A stretch of 64,000 nt of DNA from Cucumis sativus (taxonomy: Eukaryota > Streptophyta > Magnoliopsida > Cucurbitales > Cucurbitaceae). The DNA lies in assembly GCF_000004075.3 (NCBI RefSeq), contig NC_026659.2, positions 25,128,272 through 25,192,271 on the forward strand. The letters run 5' to 3'. Positions 48,270-59,899 of the stretch are shown here, piece by piece; the first letter of the stretch is position 1, and the number at the start of each line of letters is the position of its first letter. The notes beneath the pieces were generated by a model. That model did no database searches. It was not told the origin of the DNA and saw nothing but the letters and a program-made list of their open reading frames with translations. The position numbers were made by a program, and so were the translations under genes.

Positions 48270-50560
48270 TCACAAATCCCAATCGGCTATTTTGCTTCTT
48301 TTCAATTCATTATGATAAATTTACTTATGGTAATTTGTACCATTACAAAAATAATATTTTGAAAAATAGCATACTTTTTGTTTTATATTTAAAAAATAAC
48401 ACAATTTTAGAAAACTCCTAAATTCATGCCCTCATTCATATCCAAAAATTTTGCTCTCAAAACCAATTCAAGACACTATTTGCACCACTTCATCTTTTCT
48501 TTCTCCAAGGGAAACCCATCTTGTTTGAATGTGTTCATTAGTTTTATTGATCCAATCCTTGACAGTTTGTAAATCAATATCAATCATTTTAATTCTGTTC
48601 ATAATTATTCCACCATCATTATAATGACAAACATTCTTGGCCATGGCTAAGCCTTCTGCTCATGGCTATGCCTGTGTTAATCTTTTTTTAACAATCTTTA
48701 AGGTTACCTATTGGGATCTCTTTTAGCTTAGTTGCTTAACTAAACCTAAATCAGATACGTGTGGGACTCAAAGGAAATTAAGCTTTGTTTGACCCTTCAA
48801 CCACTCCTTTAATTTGAATATATTCTGAATAGAGAGTTTGTAACTTTCTTTTCCATTCCAATCTTAATAATATTATTGAAATGTGGGCTTAGTGTGAAGA
48901 TGTGACATTTCTTCCCCTATGTTACAGTAATCAAACACTTTAATCTAACATTTCACACAATTCTAATATTAATTGTCGGTCACCCATGAAATTACCTCAA
49001 TCATAGTGTGGTTAATTTTGAACTTAGTGTGGTTGTTATTGAGAAATTAAAAATTAGGGTTTAGGTAACATGGTTAAATATAACACAAATTTATAAAACT
49101 ATTTATTTTGCTATAAATAGTTTTGATATTTTGTTAGGGATGATAATTTAATTTGTGAAAAAATAAGTTGGAAGAGTCAAAAGAAAAAAGAGAAACGTGT
49201 AAAAAAAGAAGAACACTATAAATGAAGGGGTAGCAGCGGCATTAGTTCATTGTTGCCTACAAATTCACCATCAAAGAGACACCTCATCTCTTTAAAAAAA
49301 CGTATAGATTTGGAAGGAGGAAGACACCTCTCATAGGATAATAAAAAAGCAGGAATTATTCATTCTCACTCCTCCGGATAAAAGAGAGAAAAAAATTCCC
49401 CTTTAGTTTTCTTTGGGAGAAGAGAAATTCTTGAATCATCCTATAATTCTTCTTCTTTCATCATCTCTTCATCTCATAGCACAAGTAGCATCTGATCGGA
49501 AAACCCACTTCATCATCTATCATCATCCTTTTTTTTTATTATTATTATTATCTAAATTTATATTATTTTGGGAAAATTCTTGGCGGATGAAGTTGGGTTT
49601 TGATGAATTCTCGTTTTCATGTAATTTCCTTTCTCAATAATTACTAATCGATCTGTGATGATGATCATCTTGTACAAGCTGGTTTCTTTTTTCTTTTCTT
49701 TTTTTTTTTGGAATTTGAAGGAAAATAATTTTGATTCTGTAAATTGTGTGATCTGGGTCTGAAGAGTTGTTTTTGTGATTGATCATTGGTGGTGATGTTA
49801 TTATTGTAAACCCTGTTCTGGGTCATTAAGGATGATGAGAGTTTGATTTTCAAGTAATTGTTATTGGTTTTTGTTAGTGTCTCTGACTTTTTGCTCCTTA
49901 TATTGAGTTTGCGTGAACAGATGTTTTTCCTCTCTTATGGTAATTCCTTCCTTTTTGGGTTCTTTTTGGGGTTGGAATATCCATTCATAGACGATTGGTA
50001 TTCTTCTTAACAATGCTTTGCCTTCTGCTCTGACTCATTTTTCACCATCATCTTCCTTATTTTGTTTTCCATTTCCTTAACTTGTTTTGTTTCGGAGTTT
50101 CTTGCTGCTCTTTTACTTGGCTTTGTTTTTTCTTTTCTTAAGCTCAAATGGTAGTGATCGAGTGCCTTATTTGGGTTGTTTTTGGTTAACTGATCTAATC
50201 TTTGATCGTGGTTTGGAATAACTTATTTGGGTTAAAAACTAAGTTCTTAAAAAACTATAAGCTTGAAACGTCAAAGCATCCGTAAATCCATTATTGGACT
50301 CTTTTTTTTTTTTTTTTTTGCCTTTTCATTTGTTTTTCTCCTTTGTCTTACGAGTAATTTATACAGGTGTGGTTTGTTTCTTATGTAGATTCAAGAGTGG
50401 AAGTTTGTTGAACAATCCTGTTAATCTATAGGTAGATAATAATATATACAATCTTTTAGATTACCTAGATAGGAAATGTTGTAATTTCTCTGTTCATGTC
50501 CTTGCAAACTCAGCCATCTAGACTCATCTCCTGCCAAGTTTGGGCACTGCAAAGCCTTTG
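48270..50560. other. Intergenic DNA and 5' leader of the RCC1 gene
   Basis: AT-rich DNA to ~49230, then a purine/pyrimidine-rich stretch (49250-49640) and T-rich DNA (49680-50400). The latter resembles a transcribed leader with an intron before the RCC1 start codon. I could not fix its splice sites. No separate gene is seen. Confidence 0.5.
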
Positions 50561-50569
50561 GCAGTGCCC

Positions 50570-52607
50570 ATGGATGCCACCACAAGCGAAACGGCAGCCC
50601 TACAGTTCCATAGCATTCCTGATCAATCAGTTTCTACTATTGTCACCAGTGCAACATCCACATTTCCACAATCGAAACGACATTGCTTTGGGGAATCTGA
50701 CCCAGGTGAATTCCCCTTAGCCGCCAATCCCTCCATTGTTCTTCATGTCTTGACTGCATGTAACTTGGATCCTCAAGACCTTGCAAAGTTAGAGGCAAGA
50801 TTTTTCATTTCCCTTGTTTTGATTTTCCAACATTGTTGTAACTTTTAGGATCGATAATGCTGCTGATTGATTTTGGTTGTGTGTTGCAGGCAACATGTTC
50901 ATTCTTTAGACAGCCTGCAAACTTTGCTCCTGACTATGAATTGTCGATTTCGGAGCTTGCTGCATTAGATATGTGCCGAAAGAGAGCCATATTCAAACCT
51001 ATGACACCAGAACAGCATGAAGCAATGAAGCAAAGATGTGGTGGTTCCTGGAAACTGGTATTGAGGTTTTTAGTGGCTGGAGAATCATGTTGCCGAAGGG
51101 AAAAATCCATGGCAATTGCAGGACCCGGCCACAGCATTGCGGTCACTTCCAAAGGAGCTGTTTACTCTTTTGGATCTAACAGCTCTGGACAGCTTGGACA
51201 TGGTACAACTGAAGAGCAATCACCCCCTCGCCTTATCAGGTTGCAAAAATTTCAACGATCCTTTCACCTAATACCATAAGAAGTAGTAAAAAAGATTAAT
51301 GGATTCCATGATGTTGCAGATCCCTGCAAGGAATTCGAATAATTCAAGCAGCAGCAGGGGGCGGGAGGACAATGTTAATCAGCGACGCCGGCCATGTTTA
51401 TGCATTTGGCAAGGATTCATTTGGTGAAGCTGAGTATGGAGCTCAAGGAGCTCAAGTTGTTACTACACCAAAGTTGGTTGAATCCCTGAAGGATATATTC
51501 GTGGTGCAAGCTGCAATTGGAAATTTCTTTACTGCTGTATTATCAAGAGAAGGTACCGTGTACACATTTTCTTGGGGGACTGACAGTAGGCTCGGTCATC
51601 ATACCGAACCAAACGACTTGGAACCACGACCCCTGAAAGGAGCATTAGAAAACATTCCAGTTGTTCAAATTGCTGCTGGATATTGCTACCTTCTTGCTCT
51701 AGCTTGTCATCCTAGTGGCATGTGAGCTCCATCCTCATTTTCATCAAGCACCACTTCTGTTTTTCACCTTTATTTGTCTTTACCAAGTCTTAGCACAGAT
51801 TGAATGGAATGGTATTTTAGATTTCATTTTTTTACTACTAATGGTTATTCATTAACAATCCTATGTTTTCAAAACATCAGGTCAGTATACTCAGTTGGCT
51901 GTGGACTGGGTGGGAAGCTCGGTCATGGTTCAAGGACCGATGAGAAACACCCACGACTTATTGAACAATTTCAGCTTCTGAATCTCCAGCCAGTCGTGGT
52001 TGCTGCTGGTGCTTGGCATGCAGCTGTTGTAGGTCGTGACGGTCGGGTTTGTACCTGGGGTTGGGGGCGATATGGGTGCCTAGGTCATGGAAATGAGGAT
52101 TGTGAATCTTCCCCTAAGGTGGTGGAAGCATTAATCAATGTTAAAGCCGTTCATGTTGCCACAGGAGATTATACAACATTCGTAGTATCTGACGATGGTG
52201 ACGTGTATTCTTTCGGTTGTGGAGAATCAGCTAGTCTCGGGCATAACGTCGTTCTTCCTGAAGAAGAGGTTTCTCCTTGCTTATACTTTCTTCCTTACTT
52301 ATACCAAATTCTTCTTTCAATCCATAGCGCTATTTTTATTGTTTTTATTACTATATATATTGTACAGGGGAATCGGCAACCGCACGTTTTAAAACCAGAA
52401 CTAGTCAGATCCCTGAAGCAAATTAGCGAGCGAGTAGTACAGATTAGTCTCACTAATTCAATTTACTGGAATGCACACACCTTTGCATTGACAGAGTCGG
52501 GGAAGTTGTATGCATTTGGTGCTGGAGACAAAGGGCAGCTGGGAGTTGAACTTGCAAATCAAACCGAAAGGGGAAATCCAGAGCTAGTTGACATTGATCT
52601 AAATTAA
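50570..52607 (+). CDS. RCC1-repeat (beta-propeller) family protein
   Basis: Five exons: 50570-50794, 50890-51239, 51320-51721, 51881-52268 and 52368-52607, giving 534 aa. Intron 1 begins with GC (GAG/GCAAGA) rather than GT; it ends in TTGCAG/GC and the join is in frame (KLE-ATCSFF). Residues 1-75 are Ser/Thr-rich ending in a leucine-rich, F-box-like segment (SIVLHVLTACNLDPQDLAKLE). From ~150 on there are about seven RCC1 repeats: VYSFGSNSSGQLGHG, VYAFGKDSFGEAEYG, VYTFSWGTDSRLGHH, VYSVGCGLGGKLGHG, VCTWGWGRYGCLGHG, VYSFGCGESASLGHN, LYAFGAGDKGQLGVE. These fold into a seven-bladed propeller. Unlike true RCC1 there is no sign that it is a Ran exchange factor. It matches the At3g26100-type plant proteins as I recall; the function is unknown. 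Confidence 0.93.
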
Positions 52608-53127
52608 CCAAAAAGAAAGAAATTCAATAACTTTCTCTATGCTAATGGTTATGGCATTGCATTTTAATCACTAGATTTGGCAAATGAAATTATTAATTTG
52701 TAAATAGGAAGAAGAAAAAAACCAAGAAAAAGAAAATTGTGAATTGTTTTATGGTTGTTGATATTTGGATGGTAAATGGATGGGGCAGTTCCTTTTGTAG
52801 GTTTTCAATTCTTTTTAACCTTTTATGAAATCTTCAAAATTTAGTTGGAGTTCACCAAGGAATTGGATTCCATGATATATGAAGATGCTACAACAAATAA
52901 AATGAAAGTTATGAAAATGAAACTTCAATAGATTTCAAGAAAAAATCTAGAACAGATAAAATGAAATAGAACTACTAATTGAGTCCAAACATCATTTAAT
53001 GTATTTATAATCTAGGTTAGGTTAGGATAGTTTTTTTATATCGATTGGGGTAGATTAACCCACCTATATTGAGAGGATTCTTTTTTAATAGTAATGATCT
53101 TTTAATAGCAATGATCTATAACGGGTG

Positions 53128-53240
53128 AGAATTAAGTGATTCAATTTCGAATTAAGTGATTCAATTTCGAATTTCGAATAGAATTAAGTGATTCAATTTC
53201 GAATTAAGTGATTCAATTTCGAATTTCGAATTGTGTGGAA
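53128..53240. repeat. Two-level minisatellite (20-bp unit, 52-bp super-unit)
   Basis: GAATTAAGTGATTCAATTTC occurs four times, arranged as two pairs. Each pair is followed by GAATTTCGAAT. The block repeats with a ~52-bp period. Degenerate versions (GAATTGTGTG..AATTAAGTGA) continue to the right. Confidence 0.9.
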
Positions 53241-53761
53241 TTAAGTGATCTAAATCTCTAATGTGTGGAAATTAAGTGACTAAATCTTGAATTGTGTGAA
53301 ATCAAGCGATCTAAATTTCGAATGTGTGAGAATTAAATAAGAGATATTAGATTGTGGAGGGATTAAAAGAAAATAAAAGAGATTAGATTGTGAATGCGTG
53401 AAAATTAAGTATATCTCTAATGTGAATGTGTAGATTAAAATTAAGTAAGAGAGTTTAGATCGTGAATGGATTAGAAGAAGTTACATGCTCTTTTCCTTAG
53501 ATGCTAAAAGTGAAGAAGTTACCTGATCTTTTACTTAGATGCTAAAATTATAGTTAATGAAATTGGAAAGCTGTCTAGGAGTTGGAAGAAATCGATTTGG
53601 TTATGTGATTTCTTTGGTTCATAACCGTGCCTTGATCAAAATTATTATTTTAGAGCTCTAAGTCAATTTTTTTTTGCAAAATATAGTTAATTCTAACTTA
53701 TCATTCTCATTTATTTTAAAAAAGAAAAAGTTGTTAAAGGCATGAAATTGTTCGTCAATTA

Positions 53762-53842
53762 GTCTAAGAATTCTAATTTTTACTACATTGAAGGGAGATT
53801 GTTAAGAATTCTAATTTTTACTACATTGAAGGGAGATTGTCA
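53762..53842. repeat. 43-bp tandem duplication
   Basis: AAGAATTCTAATTTTTACTA followed by CATTGAAGGGAGATTGT occurs twice in direct succession. Confidence 0.9.
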
Positions 53843-54662
53843 ATTTAAACGAGTCCAATAATGCTATGTCACGCTAAGAAAAGGGCCCCCAATTGTTTGA
53901 TTGTTTTAATTTTCTTTTATTCCCTTCAAAAGCTCCATTTTCTCCAATTGTTTAATTGCCACAAAAATATTTTTTTTATATATTAAAAAAAAAACAAAAA
54001 AACAAGCTAGCCACAAATAAGAGAAAAAAGAACATTCCATAACCACTAAATTTCTGATTAATACCTGAATGTAAATGTAAAATTATATTAGTTACTATTC
54101 AAAAGAAAAAAGAAGTAAAATTCTTTAAAAAATTTAATCAATAATAACTAATAAAAGCTAAAAAAAAGCATTTGAAAGAGAGTAAAAAAACTAAGTTATT
54201 TAAGAATGTGGTTTATTAAGCATTTCAGATGTAATAGATGATAAAACAAACAAGAAAATAAATCTTTTTGAAACCCTTCACCTAAGCTGAAAGCCAAAAA
54301 ACATGCAATTCAGCTCATCTAAATAAAGTTCACTGAAATGCTTGAATTTTTCTATAGGATTTATCAAGGCCCATCTACATGAGGACAAAAAAAAAAAGGC
54401 TAAAATTTGGACCAATTGCTAAACTTTAGAAAAACCTGGCCCCCAATGAAAGAATTGAAGTAATGAAACCACATTTCGTACAAATTTTACACAAAATGAT
54501 CATATTTTACATCACCCATGTACACCTGCCAAAGGAAAGGCTGCAAGAATAGCATCCAACCGAGGTGCACGCTCAAGGGGAAACGGCAAAGCATCTGATC
54601 CAACATAAGTCAGGGACTATACTACCCACCCAAACGTCAAAAAGCTCTCGAGGATCTTTGCA

Positions 54663-57600
54663 TCAATACATTCCTTTGAAAACAGGATTCGTGCGGCATA
54701 TGCTTGCACCGTACTCCTCATATTCCGCTTTTGTATGACAAGCCTGCATCCAAAGAAAACATGATAAGTTTTGTTGATTACGTGAACTGAGCTACTCTAG
54801 CACATTGGGAGCAGATTGTTCTCTTATGAGACACTGTGCAAGAATCTAATGGTAATATGAATTACGGATAGGCTCTCAAACCACATTGAACAAAAAAAGC
54901 ACCTAACTTAACAGGTACCATGCCTGACATCCTTCCCAAAATGGATTGTAATTGGCATATGAAAAAGGTTTAGCATACATACCGCAAAAAACTCGGGAGT
55001 TGATGCAAGAACGGAGCCTCCAAACCAGACGGCAAATCTCTGGATGGGATGGCTAACAACATTGACTTCCACCGGATGCGACTGAAAAAGGCAAGAAAAT
55101 TGTGAATTCATTGGAAAGTATTTCGTCCTGCAGTTTAAAAAAACATATATATATAGTAACCAGTTTCTTTTTAAAAAGAGAGAAACAAGAAGGTCATGCA
55201 GCATTTCTCACTTTTATTTCTCCTCCTAATCTAGCTTCAGAAGCAAGGATTCGAGCATCCACGATTTTCTTCAAGTCTCTTTGTAACCTCCTATGGAAGT
55301 CCTTGAACATTGTTGAACCTCCAGATAGTACTATATTCTAAGGTAAGCAACAAATATATTCAATAGGAGAAGTAGGCTTTTGTAAAGGAGTAAGTACTGG
55401 AATAGAACGGTCATTATATATGTCTAGGCAAACAAAAACGAAAAGCAAGAAAAAGGAAAAGTGTACATCAAATAAATCTGATAATTAAAGAATGGCAGAA
55501 AAAAGGGTGACACCTAAGTAAAAATGAAACCACGTGTGGAACCCAAGTAAAATGTAAAATGCACATAAACAAGGTAAGAGAAATTCAATACATTTCCTAA
55601 GCCAAAATAACTGATTGTTTCATTATAATCAGGCTTGAAAGTTACTTTCAAGAATACTTCACCTTGTACAACGCTCTTCTGGTATCAATTGGAGCAGATT
55701 GAATACACCTGTCTATTACAGCAGGCAAAGGGGTGGTAAACTCGCTGCTGTAAATTTCAGGATTGAAGAACACCTGTAAATCATCAACATTGCCAAAACA
55801 GTTCAGCACTACGATGACGAGAATTACAATTGCAAAGGGAACAGAATGACAAAATTCTCTAATCATCATAGCCTAACTCAAGCATGCATTTCGGGAAAAC
55901 CAAACCTCCGGGCCAAGAAATCGTTCATAGCCAATATCACAAGAATATGGTGCGCCAGTCTTGGGTTTAATACCCTTCCAGTGCTTTAGATACTTGCCTG
56001 GCTCCTTATCATGCTTATTGAACTCCTGAAATCAACAATACAAACTACCTCATCAAATCATTTGTGAAGAGAATCAACGACAAGATAACTAAACTAAAAC
56101 AGAAATACAGAATAGGTTGAGAAATATGTTATCTACTTCCAAGTTTCAACCAAGTTGTGATTGAAATAAATCTTAAAAATGTGCTGTTTTCATTTCTATC
56201 TACCAACCAAGAGTCCAAGACCCATCAAACAAGTTTAGAGAAGTTCCAACCTTGACAATGTCAGAACAGGTATAGCAATACATTTCCTTCACTTTTCGGG
56301 CCACTTCAAAAGAGTCCTCAGGTGGTACATTTTCCCCTCTTTCCTAAATGACACAAAGGTAATTGCAGAGTTTGTGAGCTCATCAATAGGCAACAGCTCA
56401 TTGTATAAATTAACATAAATGGAAGCAAAAAAAAATATCTAAGAACATTCTTATATCCTCAATTTTAGTAACTTCTGATATCAGCATATCCAGAACAACA
56501 AAGAAACTTAAAGTACACAAAAATTAAACATCAAAGACAACATTCTTTTGAAAATAATATAACATGTGATCTGTTAGAATTTTGACCCTATAACCTCTTA
56601 GAGAAGGCAAAGACAACCTAACCATTGAGCTATTCCCTCATTGGCAACTTCAAAAACAATATTCCACATCATATATTAAAAAATGAAACATAACTTCACA
56701 GAACAACACCTAATATTAATATCCCATATTTTTACCCAGAAAATTTTATTTGTGTAGACAACTACTTCACTAGATCCAGAGCACTTGATGGAGTTTCTTA
56801 GCACGGAAGAATTAACTAAACTAACCAAAAAAAATTCGCAACCATGGATATTGGAGCGTCAAAACCACTCTAAAAAAATTCCATCAAAATTTCCATGTCG
56901 AAGAAGAAAAGAATCACACATAAATATTACAGGATAACCAGTCAACGAAGACAAATTAAGCTTAACGATTCTCTAAATATTTCCACATTCTTACAAACTG
57001 TAGTCAACAGAGACAAATTCAAGGATCAAATGATGCAAAGCTTAACAAGAGATAATTCTCCAAATGTTTTCATATTCTTGAAACTTTCCAGTAATAAACA
57101 GCTGGTCACAATGATATAGATCAGATATGAGCAATTGACAATTGACATGACAGGATTTGACCTCAACCATTAGACCCTTCAAACAAGCAAAATATAATTC
57201 TTCAACCAGAAAAAGAAGAAGAAGAAGAGGACAAAAGAGAGACAACCTACCTTCATGAGCTGTTGGACAAAGAGAGTCACGTCTTTGCCAGCAATGGGAA
57301 CTGACTTAATGCTACTTCCAATAACATAGCCATCTGCAACAGGCACAACATGAGTAGCCCCATCTCCAACGTCCACTACAACTCCTGTCATCTCACACTA
57401 AGGCAAGCTAATTGTCAATTTATGAGCAAAAGATTAACATAAAACATTATCAAGAAATAAAAAGACACATTACATAATATACGCAATGAGTAAAAATGAT
57501 GACACAATTAAACTGATTGCTTTAAGGATGCGACAACAGAAATAAATACATAGAAACAGGAAGAATTCATCTTCAAACATATCTAGAGTGATTTGCGAAC

Positions 57601-59279
57601 AGATTCTGCCTTTTCCTTCTTTAATTGTTAAGTGGTTAAATTTAATACTTCTCCAACTCATCAAGAATTACTTTAGTTTTTATTACAAATCAGATCATAG
57701 TCTTTTGAAATCTAAAACATTTCTGCAACAAGATTGCTTCGATATCGAGTTATCTGGTTTAACTCAAAAGTTATAGGAAGCTTTCGCTTTATGCTAAGAA
57801 GCACATACACTGTAGTTTGACTACCATGTCCATGTCTGACACATGTTGAACACTTGGGCACTCTTATACTTATTAGCCACGTATTGGACACTTGTTAGTA
57901 CAACAAAAGTGTTAGACATGCAAGGTGAGTATACAAAAAAGACACATATAAGACCATAAGAATAAATTTTTAAAGTGAAATACACAAAACTAGGTTTCTT
58001 ACACATATGAATGCACCAACATTTACTTTTCTTTTAATGAAAATAACAACATTCACCGAGGAAAAAAAAAGAATACAAGGGCATACAAAAACAAAAAAGA
58101 ACAGCCCCACCAAACCACCCCAGCTGAATGAAGGGGCTCCAACTAGTAAAATGTTGACTATAAAATAGTTACAATAAAAGCCTCAAAATTGACACATTTC
58201 CTTTTGAATTTTCTTTTAGCATAAAAATTATATATATTTTTTAAAATGTAAATTTTAATAAATGTGTCATTGACCTATAGTATATTAGATTTTTAAAAAA
58301 CAACTTGTCTCGTATCCGTAATGTGCTTGCGGGTTCAGCTTTACTGAATCAATAAGCTGCTGAACATGAATGAATGAATAGTCGATTGCCATTATAACAT
58401 CCAAATATCTAACAGAATCTAAAACCTCTCAAGGAAACCTCCAAAGGGGTAGCAACTGCTTTTGGGTTTTTTTTCTTTTTCTAAACTTAAAAGTTGTATT
58501 ATCAGTGCTTATATTCCTTGCAAATTAAGAACTACATTTCCCAGTGCTATGAAATTGCGTCCATACATACAGATTAAGAAATTGCTTCAATTTACAAACC
58601 AACCTTAGATGTGGTATAACCAGCAGCAAGAGCAAGGACGGAATTGACAGCAATATAAAGCCCCGGAACATTGAATGTCTCGAACATTATTTCACCCGTA
58701 TACTCTCGACTCTCAGGCGCCGTAAGAGGGCTCTCGGTCAAAAGAAAATAATGATCCTCCGGATCACACCGTAAATAATTGAATATACACTGCTGCCAGA
58801 ACCGCTCCATGGCATCCCAATTATAAACCTGACCATTTCGAATCGGATAACTAAGATTATAAGTACTACTAGATCTCGACTTCGCAAGCGCCTCATCTCC
58901 AATAAAGAAATCAAGATCTGCCATTACACCAGCATTATGCTGCGCAAGCCAGTTAGCTTTCGACGAGTTTCTGGATTGGTTTAGGAACGATTCATTAACT
59001 GCAACTACACTAGGAACGATGAAACACGGCTCTACATTACCGGCAAACCCCATTTTAGTATATCTGAAACAAAAACCCAAAAAAAAAAAAACAACAAAAA
59101 AAGTTAAAAGAAAGAGGCAAGGTAGTCAATGAACACCGACAGAAACGAGAAATGAAATTAAGAATCGAAATTCAAATTGGGTTTTCGTTAAAGGACAAAG
59201 CAGAGTGATAATAGAATGGAAAAGGGTACCCGGTTCCATTATCGATTACTACAGCGGGACGAGAAGCAGCGGGGTCCAT
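54663..59279 (-). CDS. ARP3: Actin-related protein 3 (Arp2/3 complex)
   Basis: Nine exons on the minus strand: 59279-59230, 59063-58604, 57397-57251, 56343-56251, 56025-55906, 55773-55663, 55337-55212, 55081-54983 and 54743-54663. They join in frame to 428 aa; Arabidopsis ARP3 has 427. The actin fold is complete: phosphate loop 1 [36 protein letters not shown], second nucleotide loop [24 protein letters not shown], adenosine motif [27 protein letters not shown], and the tail [11 protein letters not shown]3 pairs with ARP2 at the barbed-end face of the seven-subunit complex that, when activated by SCAR/WAVE, nucleates branched actin filaments. In Arabidopsis the gene is DISTORTED1, needed for trichome and pavement-cell shape. 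The longest intron (57398-58603) has nothing coding. Confidence 0.97.
56570..56660 (-). repeat. Possible tRNA-derived SINE fragment in ARP3 intron 3
   Basis: On the minus strand the sequence reads GAGGGAATAGCTCAATGGTT AG, which fits an RNA polymerase III A box (TAGCTCAATGG). About 40 bases later comes GGTCAAAATTC, a degenerate B box. No folded tRNA could be completed, so this is a SINE-like or tRNA-relic call at best. Confidence 0.4.
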
Positions 59280-59809
59280 ACGGGAATATGAAGACGATTG
59301 TGGTTGTCGATGTTGAAGGTGATATCGAGATTCTGGATATGGGAGTGGACCTGCAACTGAGATCCGGAATAAGGTTGAAGAGAGAGGATCATGGCCATCA
59401 AAGGCGCGATAGAAGAAGAGAAGAGGAGGAGATGGTTGAGGTTGAAGGAGCAGTTGTAGACTTGGATCGCAAGCGAAAGGAGCGACTCAACGAACGGAAG
59501 CTTGATGGGTTGTAATAATGGAGGAAAAAAGAAGCCATGTTTTTAGAATTGTAATGTGATTAAGGGGAATTAGGGAATGGAGAAAGTGGAAGGAAGTTGA
59601 TGATGAAGATGATCATCTTTGTTTGTGTTAGGAATTTGTGATGCTTTTCTTCGCAATCAAACAAAACTCAATCACTATGGCGACCTCTGTGTGTGGGTTT
59701 CGGGGTTGGGGCTTTTGCTTTTTTGGAATATCATCTCTCTATTTTCCACCGTTGGATATTCACCCACCATGGATCTTTCGCAGCCGTCCGATCTCCCTCT
59801 TCTACTTCT

Positions 59810-59850
59810 TGGGCCCACCTAAAGTCAATACCCCGAGATCCACCGGCCCA
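59810..59850. promoter_or_regulatory. Site II-like GGGCCC/GGCCCA motifs in the ARP3 promoter
   Basis: TGGGCCCA lies at 59810-59817 and GGCCCA at 59845-59850, ~530-570 bases upstream of the ARP3 ATG in a GC-richer patch. Such TCP-binding (site II) motifs are common in promoters of growth-related plant genes. The role here is inferred. Confidence 0.4.
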
Positions 59851-59899
59851 ATCCCTTCTCCTTCAGTACACTATACGATTCGTTTCCCATTTGTAATCA

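Larger units (their letters stand above)
52620..54430. other. Intergenic DNA between RCC1 gene and ARP3
   Basis: RCC1 3' UTR (AATAAAAT near 52895), the minisatellite at 53128-53240 with degenerate continuation to ~53460, a 43-bp duplication near 53762-53840, and AT-rich DNA. No gene is seen. Confidence 0.65.

Noticed and set aside
59216-59515. Plus-strand open frame of 99 codons over the ARP3 start
   Set aside because: It overlaps ARP3 exon 1 and leader in antisense, has a low-complexity Arg/Glu composition and no recognisable family. It is a shadow of the leader.
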